Of a DNA stretch of 12,339 bases, positions 7,591 to 12,339 are shown piece by piece. Numbering within the stretch: position 1 is the stretch's first letter; each line of letters starts with the position of its first letter. The DNA lies in contig MGXL01000121.1 in assembly GCA_001801365.1 (NCBI GenBank), forward strand, positions 4,337-16,675, given 5' to 3'. Source of the stretch: Gammaproteobacteria bacterium RBG_16_57_12 (GTDB lineage: Bacteria; Pseudomonadota; Gammaproteobacteria; RBG-16-57-12). A model generated the notes under the pieces. That model saw only the letters and a list, made by a program, of their open reading frames with translations. It did not search any database and had not been told where the DNA came from. The position numbers and the translations under genes were made by a program.

Positions 7591-8091
7591 TTACTTGTGA
7601 CTGGTCAGTTTATCCATCACCGCAAATAACACCCCCGAGACTACAAACGTGAGGTGTATGCCCACCTTCCAGCCCAACTGCTCATTGGTGAACTCCTCCA
7701 CATTGACAAAGGCCTTGAGTAGCTCTATGGCCGAGATGGCGACGATCGAGCCGATAACCTTGATCTTGAGATCGGAGAAACCCACATGCCCCATCCAGTC
7801 CGGCCGGTCTTCATGATCGCCGGTGTTGATTTTGGAAACGAAGTTTTCGTACCCGGCAAAAACTATAATCAACAACAGGTTCGCCACCAGAGCGATGTCG
7901 ATCAGCGACAGAATGCCAACGATCACATCGCTGCCGCCGCCCGTAAACACCAGGGGTGTCAGCTTGGTGATCTCCTTGGCGAACTTGACCAGCAGCAGTA
8001 TGATGGCATATACCAGCCCGAGGTAAAAAGGCGCCAATAACCAGCGGCTATTGAATATCAGAACCTCAAGCATCGTCTCAATTTTCTTCAT
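7591..8091 (-). CDS. yqhA: YqhA-family (UPF0114) inner membrane protein
   Basis: A 166-residue membrane protein, close to the 164 residues of E. coli YqhA and similar along its length: SRWLLAPFYLGL near the N-terminus, LSLIDIALVANLLLIIVFAGYENFVS in the middle (about 61-86), and SIVAISAIELL and IHLTFVVSGVLFAVMDKLT toward the end. Four membrane helices are likely, at about 16-38, 54-80, 108-127 and 142-160. The biochemical function of the family is not established. The start lacks a strong Shine-Dalgarno, but the N-terminus aligns with the family. It is convergent with the iron ATPase gene and divergent from the c-di-GMP sensor gene. Nothing in the sequence ties it to iron. Confidence 0.9.
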   Translation of the reverse strand: MKKIETMLEVLIFNSRWLLAPFYLGLVYAIILLLVKFAKEITKLTPLVFTGGGSDVIVGILSLIDIALVANLLLIIVFAGYENFVSKINTGDHEDRPDWMGHVGFSDLKIKVIGSIVAISAIELLKAFVNVEEFTNEQLGWKVGIHLTFVVSGVLFAVMDKLTSHK

Positions 8092-8165
8092 TTATGGATA
8101 TCCCCAGTCCGCAATCTGCATAGGATACAGGCCCCCTGATTGAACTGTCTATTTGTGCAAGCTCC

Positions 8166-8180
8166 ATTGGGTGCGCCAAT
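8166..8180. repeat. Short inverted repeat, ATTGG-N5-CCAAT
   Basis: ATTGG (8166-8170) and CCAAT (8176-8180) are perfect 5-base arms around GTGCG. The repeat directly abuts a longer inverted repeat at 8181-8209. Either could be a regulator site between the divergent yqhA-like and sensor genes. Confidence 0.4.
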
Positions 8181-8209
8181 CATAGGCTAAAACACGATTT
8201 TTGCCTATG
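8181..8209. repeat. Inverted repeat ahead of the c-di-GMP sensor gene
   Basis: CATAGGC (8181-8187) pairs with GCCTATG (8203-8209). After one T-T mismatch, AAAA pairs with TTTT, leaving a loop of CACGA. This makes a 7+4 base stem in an intergenic region between divergent genes. It is not followed by a T tract on either strand, so a terminator is unlikely. An operator or RNA hairpin is possible. It ends 59 bases before the sensor ATG. Confidence 0.5.
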
Positions 8210-8267
8210 AAAAGCATGAATAACCGTCTAGGATAGTCTATGAGAATTGTATAAAGAACAGAATCCG

Positions 8268-11200
8268 ATGGACGAAGTCCCTAAACAGAAATCATCGATC
8301 AGCAATACCCTTGCGACTTTCATAAGCGCACCGACCCTGTTTTCACTTGCGCTGGGCATCACTCTTTCCATAGGCCTCTTCAGCCTGGTCAAGGGCTGGG
8401 AAGAGACGACCATCAAGGCCGAATTTGGTCTGGCGGCCGGTACCTATGCCGCCGATTTAAAAGGTGAACTAAACCGCCATCTTGAAGGCGTATCTTCAAT
8501 TGCCCGCTATTTTGACTCGAGCGAGAGTGTGCAGCTCGATGAGTTCAATACCTTTGTTGGCGGCTATCTGGAAAAGCACTTTGATATTCAAGCCCTGGTC
8601 TGGATGCCCAGAATAACCGCCGCAGAACGCGCACACCTGGAACAGCGCGCCCGCGCAGAGGGTCAGGCTGAATTCAGGATCACAGAAAAGGATGCGCAGG
8701 GTCAATTGATCAGTGCCCGGACAAGGGAAGAATATTTCCCTGCCAGCTATGTATATCCTTACAACAGTAACGAAATGCTGCTGGGCTATGATCTTGCCTC
8801 TGATGTGAACCTTCGACAGGATATGGAGTCCAGCCGTAACACGGGCGCCATGATCGTCACCAGGCGCCTGAAGCTTTTTCAGGATACGGGAGATCAATAT
8901 TCCGTCATCATTTTTGCGCCGGTGTATCGCAAGAACGCCCCTACCGATACGCCGGAGCAGCGTCATGCCAACCTGCTGGGATTCGCCGCCGAGGTAATGA
9001 ATATCGGCACCTTCATCGAAGAAGCGCTACTGGAATCGGCAACATTCGGCATAGATTTGTTGTTGACGGATAAATCCGCATCCTCCGATGAAAGTTTCCT
9101 TTACTATCATGAACAGTATTCACCTCAGGATCATCGCCTGAGCGGCACCGGTAATCTTGAGACGCGCCAGATCAATGAGGCCAATATCGAACAGCATCTC
9201 AACGATCATCCGCATGATGTAAATCTGACCTGGCATGCCGCGCTCGATCTGCCCAGCCGCCAATGGGTGCTTGATTTCTATCCGGCCGAGGAATTTCTGG
9301 CGGCTCATCGCATCTGGTCATCGTGGGCCATATTATTGAGCAGCCTGCTGCTTTCGGCCTTCCTGGTTTTTTATCTGCACCGGAGAAACCTGTATAAATT
9401 ACACATTGAAAGCTTTATGGCCAAGCTTGGCGATGCCAACCGGCATTTAGAGGATGAAATCAGGGAACGCAAGCATATTGAAGAGGCTCTGACAAAGATA
9501 GCGCATGCGGTTAACAAAAAAAACAGCGAGGAATTCTTTACCTCCATGGTGCAGAATCTGACCACGGCGCTGCAAGTGGAGTTTGCTTTTATCGGTGAGG
9601 TAGCCAGGAACAATAAAGATCTCATGGAGATGGTGGCCGTCTGCAAGAATGGGCGGATTATCGATAACTTCCGCTGCCCATTAGCCGGTACGGCCTGCAG
9701 CAAGGTCATCGGATACGGCACCAGCTACTTTCCAGACAGCCTGCAAAAAACATTTGCGGGTGATTGCCTGCTGTGCGAGGCGGAAGCTGAAAGCTATTTG
9801 GGCTCCCCGATCTATGATAGTAACGGCGAGTTGCTGGGTATCGTCGGAATCATGAGCACTTCTCCCATGACCAGCAATCAGCCTGCCGAGGCTGTGCTGC
9901 ATTTCTACGCCGAGCAAATCGCGGGGGAATTGCAGCGGCGCCAATCGGAAATTGAAATGCAGAAGCTGTCCAGTGCCCTCAAGCAGACTGCGGATGTTGT
10001 TACCATCACGGACCGTAACGGCGTCATCGAATATGTCAATCCGACATTTGAGACATTGACCGGATACCGCCATGATGAGGTCGTGGGGAAATCCGCCGGG
10101 ATTCTCAAATCCGGAAAGCACGATAACCGATTCTATAAAAATCTTTGGGAAACCATTCAGGGAGGCGGCAGCTACCAGGGCATTATCATAAACCGCAAAA
10201 AGAATGGCGACCTCTACTATGAAGAAAAGACCATCACCCCGGTAAAGGACAGAAATGGAATCATCATCAATTATATCTCGACCGGGAAAGATATCACCGG
10301 GCGGGTGGAGGATCAGAAACGGCTGCTGCACCTGGCCTATCATGACACCTTGACCGAGCTTCCCAACCGGATGCTGCTCATGGATCGGCTTGAGCACTCC
10401 CTGATCCGGCGCACCAAATCCAAGCTGCCAATGGCCATCATGTTCCTTGACCTGGACAGATTTAAAAATATCAACGATACCCTGGGCCATAATGTGGGTG
10501 ACATGCTGTTACAGAACGTTACCAAACGTCTGATGGCCTGCATCCGTGAGGAAGACACCATTGCGCGCCTTGGCGGTGATGAATTTGCCATACTGCTGGA
10601 AAACATAGCGTCGGTGGAGGACATCGTCCAGGTCAGCAAGAAGATACTCCAGGCGCTTGATGAACCGTTCGTGTTTCATGGGCAGGAACTATATATAAGT
10701 GGCAGTATCGGTATCAGTATTCACCCGGAGGATGGGAACGATGCCAGCACCTTGCTGATGAACGCCGATACGGCCATGTATCGCGCCAAGGCACTGGGGC
10801 GCAATAATTACCAATTCTACTCTCCCGACATGAGCGCCATGGCGCTGGATCGCCTGAAGCTGGAAAGCAGCCTGCGGCGCGCCATCGAGCGGCAGGAATT
10901 TCTGCTGCATTATCAGCCGCAGGTGGAAATGGCAACGGGTAAAATCATCGGTGCCGAGGCGCTGCTGCGCTGGCAGCATCCGGAACGGGGCATGGTGGCT
11001 CCCATGGAGTTTATTCCATTGCTGGAAGAAACCGGGCTGATCGGGCCAGTGGGGGAATGGGTGCTCAGAACCGCCTGTCATCAGGCGCGCCATTGGTATG
11101 TCGATGGGTTCAAATCATTACGCATCTCGGCCAATCTGTCGGGCAGGCAGTTTCAGGATCCGAAGCTGGTAAAAATTATCAGCGATATTCTTGAAGAGTG

Positions 11201-11621
11201 CGCGCTTGATTCATCATTGCTGGAGCTGGAAATCACCGAGAGCGTCCTGATGCAGGGGGACAAGACCTCGATGAATAATCTGCATACTCTCAAGCAAATG
11301 GGATTACACCTGGCGATTGATGATTTCGGAACAGGTTACTCCTCGTTAAGCTATCTGAAGCGATTCCCCATTACCACTCTCAAGATAGACCGTGAGTTTA
11401 TTCGTGATATCAGCACCGACGAAGACGATGCCGCCATTGTCAAAACCATCGTGGCCATGTCGCATAATCTTAAAATGAGGGTAATCGCCGAGGGTGTGGA
11501 AACAGAGCAGCAATATAGCTTTCTTAAAACATGCGGCTGCACCAATATTCAGGGTAATCTGTTCAGCGTGCCCCTGGACAAGGATGAGATGGGGCAACTG
11601 TTACGGAGCAATATTCACTGA
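8268..11621 (+). CDS. CHASE-GAF-PAS-GGDEF-EAL membrane sensor, c-di-GMP synthase/phosphodiesterase
   Basis: A protein of 1117 residues (numbering from the ATG at 8268; an in-frame TTG at 8247 would add seven). In order: membrane helix about 22-42, a periplasmic CHASE-like ligand domain about 72-290, a second helix about 349-371, a coiled coil about 380-415, a GAF domain about 418-550, a PAS domain about 567-680, a GGDEF domain about 685-850 and an EAL domain about 862-1110. The diguanylate cyclase site GGDEF (769-773) is intact, as is an inhibitory RxxD (REED, 760-763) exactly five residues before it. The phosphodiesterase domain keeps EALLRW (897-902), Asn956, Glu988, Asp1018-Asp1019 and Lys1039. 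The final motif reads QGNLFSVP rather than the usual QGYLFSKP. Both activities may exist, switched by signals at CHASE, GAF or PAS. The ligands are unknown. The gene appears monocistronic. Confidence 0.93.
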   Translation: MDEVPKQKSSISNTLATFISAPTLFSLALGITLSIGLFSLVKGWEETTIKAEFGLAAGTYAADLKGELNRHLEGVSSIARYFDSSESVQLDEFNTFVGGYLEKHFDIQALVWMPRITAAERAHLEQRARAEGQAEFRITEKDAQGQLISARTREEYFPASYVYPYNSNEMLLGYDLASDVNLRQDMESSRNTGAMIVTRRLKLFQDTGDQYSVIIFAPVYRKNAPTDTPEQRHANLLGFAAEVMNIGTFIEEALLESATFGIDLLLTDKSASSDESFLYYHEQYSPQDHRLSGTGNLETRQINEANIEQHLNDHPHDVNLTWHAALDLPSRQWVLDFYPAEEFLAAHRIWSSWAILLSSLLLSAFLVFYLHRRNLYKLHIESFMAKLGDANRHLEDEIRERKHIEEALTKIAHAVNKKNSEEFFTSMVQNLTTALQVEFAFIGEVARNNKDLMEMVAVCKNGRIIDNFRCPLAGTACSKVIGYGTSYFPDSLQKTFAGDCLLCEAEAESYLGSPIYDSNGELLGIVGIMSTSPMTSNQPAEAVLHFYAEQIAGELQRRQSEIEMQKLSSALKQTADVVTITDRNGVIEYVNPTFETLTGYRHDEVVGKSAGILKSGKHDNRFYKNLWETIQGGGSYQGIIINRKKNGDLYYEEKTITPVKDRNGIIINYISTGKDITGRVEDQKRLLHLAYHDTLTELPNRMLLMDRLEHSLIRRTKSKLPMAIMFLDLDRFKNINDTLGHNVGDMLLQNVTKRLMACIREEDTIARLGGDEFAILLENIASVEDIVQVSKKILQALDEPFVFHGQELYISGSIGISIHPEDGNDASTLLMNADTAMYRAKALGRNNYQFYSPDMSAMALDRLKLESSLRRAIERQEFLLHYQPQVEMATGKIIGAEALLRWQHPERGMVAPMEFIPLLEETGLIGPVGEWVLRTACHQARHWYVDGFKSLRISANLSGRQFQDPKLVKIISDILEECALDSSLLELEITESVLMQGDKTSMNNLHTLKQMGLHLAIDDFGTGYSSLSYLKRFPITTLKIDREFIRDISTDEDDAAIVKTIVAMSHNLKMRVIAEGVETEQQYSFLKTCGCTNIQGNLFSVPLDKDEMGQLLRSNIH

Positions 11622-11753
11622 TTGCACCGTCTCCAGCACCTCAAAGCGGCGCTATGCATTCCATGCCTTGGCGAGGACAGCTCTGATTACTGATCCGGCC
11701 GCCAAACAGTGCGCGCTCTTTTTCTCCCTCTCCGTAAACTGCAATACTCAGTT
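11622..11753. other. Intergenic stretch between two convergent genes
   Basis: This 132-base gap separates the ends of the sensor gene and the methyltransferase gene. I see no open frame worth calling. There is a T-rich run at about 11718-11726, but no convincing stem directly before it, so a factor-independent terminator cannot be claimed. Confidence 0.4.
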
Positions 11754-12332
11754 TCACTTGATGGCTTCTCCTTTCTGCCCCACCATCCCGTAATGATACG
11801 GCGGCAGATCGACAAAGGGTTTGATCATTATGAAGCCTTCTTGTTCCGCCCACTTTCGGCACTGTTCAGGCCTCGGCCTGATGCGCATCGGAGGACCGCG
11901 CGGTGTCTCCGGATCATAATTCCAGTGCATAATTCCAACCTTCCCCGCCGGGCGCAGAATGCGATGCGTCTCACGCAAGAGGTTGCGAGGATTCTCGGCA
12001 TGCAGAATGTTGAACAGCATCACATAGTCAACACTATCTGCAAGCAGGCCGGTTCCCTGTAACACAAAATCACGCCGGTGATAGCGGATATTAGTGATGC
12101 CCTGCGCCTGCGCCTTGCGCCGGGTGGTCTCGATCATGTCAGGTTCAATGTCAAAGGCATGTATCTGTAAGGCAAGCTGTGCCGCCGGGATTGTAAAAGT
12201 CCCATAGCCGCAACCGAGATCCACCGCCTCATTGACCGATGAGTCGAGATCAAGAAGGTGTAACGTGCGCCGGGGATCGAAGAAACCCTGCCACAACCCT
12301 TCTTCCGGCATCCCGCTTTCTCTGACTTTCAT
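11754..12332 (-). CDS. Class I SAM-dependent methyltransferase, substrate unknown
   Basis: A 192-residue protein with a Rossmann-like methyltransferase fold. Motif I is VDLGCGYGTF (37-46), which binds S-adenosylmethionine. The acidic residue at the end of strand 2 is Asp61 in FDIEPDM. Asp88 in RRDF probably contacts the adenine. VDYVMLFNILH (101-111) and ILRPAGKVGIMHW (125-137) are the motif IV and post-motif strands of the UbiE/Methyltransf_11 type. The N-terminus, MKVRESGMPEEGLWQGFFDP, resembles the start of a family of small methyltransferases of unknown substrate, so the ATG at 12332 is likely. The window ends seven bases upstream, so the ribosome site cannot be checked and a longer start is possible. 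It is convergent with the sensor gene. Confidence 0.88.
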   Translation of the reverse strand: MKVRESGMPEEGLWQGFFDPRRTLHLLDLDSSVNEAVDLGCGYGTFTIPAAQLALQIHAFDIEPDMIETTRRKAQAQGITNIRYHRRDFVLQGTGLLADSVDYVMLFNILHAENPRNLLRETHRILRPAGKVGIMHWNYDPETPRGPPMRIRPRPEQCRKWAEQEGFIMIKPFVDLPPYHYGMVGQKGEAIK

Positions 12333-12339
12333 GATATTT

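Noticed and set aside
7580..7607. TGACCA / TGGTCA repeat at the meeting point of the ATPase and yqhA-like genes, as a possible terminator
   Set aside because: The stem is only six bases with a 16-base loop, lies partly in coding sequence and has no T tract.
9681..10490. 269-codon open frame on the minus strand
   Set aside because: It is antisense to the GAF-PAS-GGDEF part of the sensor gene, with no recognisable domain.

Overview
The window looks like a chromosomal segment of a moderately GC-rich gammaproteobacterium. This rests on the Rrf2-type SUF regulator placed directly ahead of sufB-sufC, on FbpABC-type ferric iron transport, on Fur-box-like sequences, on a YqhA (UPF0114) protein and on a CHASE-GAF-PAS-GGDEF-EAL sensor. 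I cannot name the genus from sequence alone. There are no rRNA or tRNA genes, insertion sequences, phage genes or CRISPR arrays, and most genes look intact.

Layout. (1) 1-2131, minus strand: an Fe-S assembly operon reading regulator > sufB > sufC, with sufC cut by the window edge. A 21-bp palindrome lies over the likely regulator promoter and resembles the core of IscR-type operators. (2) 2331-3696: a small helix-hairpin-helix protein (minus), an 88-residue two-helix membrane protein of unknown function (plus) behind a Fur-box-like site, and an NmrA-like NAD(P)-binding protein (minus) that overlaps the membrane protein tail to tail. (3) 3697-7582, plus strand: a promoter with an overlapping Fur-box-like site, then a complete ferric iron ABC transporter (periplasmic binding protein, fused two-domain permease, ATPase). 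(4) 7591-8091, minus: YqhA-like membrane protein. (5) 8092-8267: a divergent intergenic region with two adjacent inverted repeats. (6) 8268-11621, plus: an 1117-residue membrane sensor with apparently complete diguanylate cyclase and c-di-GMP phosphodiesterase domains and a cysteine-rich GAF domain. (7) 11754-12332, minus: a class I SAM-dependent methyltransferase.

How the genes work together. The left two thirds read as an iron homeostasis neighbourhood. The ABC transporter imports ferric iron, probably under Fur control, and the SUF operon uses iron to build Fe-S clusters under an Rrf2 repressor that probably senses clusters. The two transcription units have different operator types, so iron supply and cluster demand may be read separately. 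The 88-residue membrane protein lies between them behind its own Fur-like site and is the least explained gene here. The c-di-GMP sensor and the methyltransferase have no clear functional link to the iron genes. I do not see a clearly new multi-gene system. The best leads are the small membrane protein with its Fur-like site, the Mannheimia-like iron site of the binding protein, the GAF cysteine cluster, and the paired inverted repeats ahead of the sensor gene.
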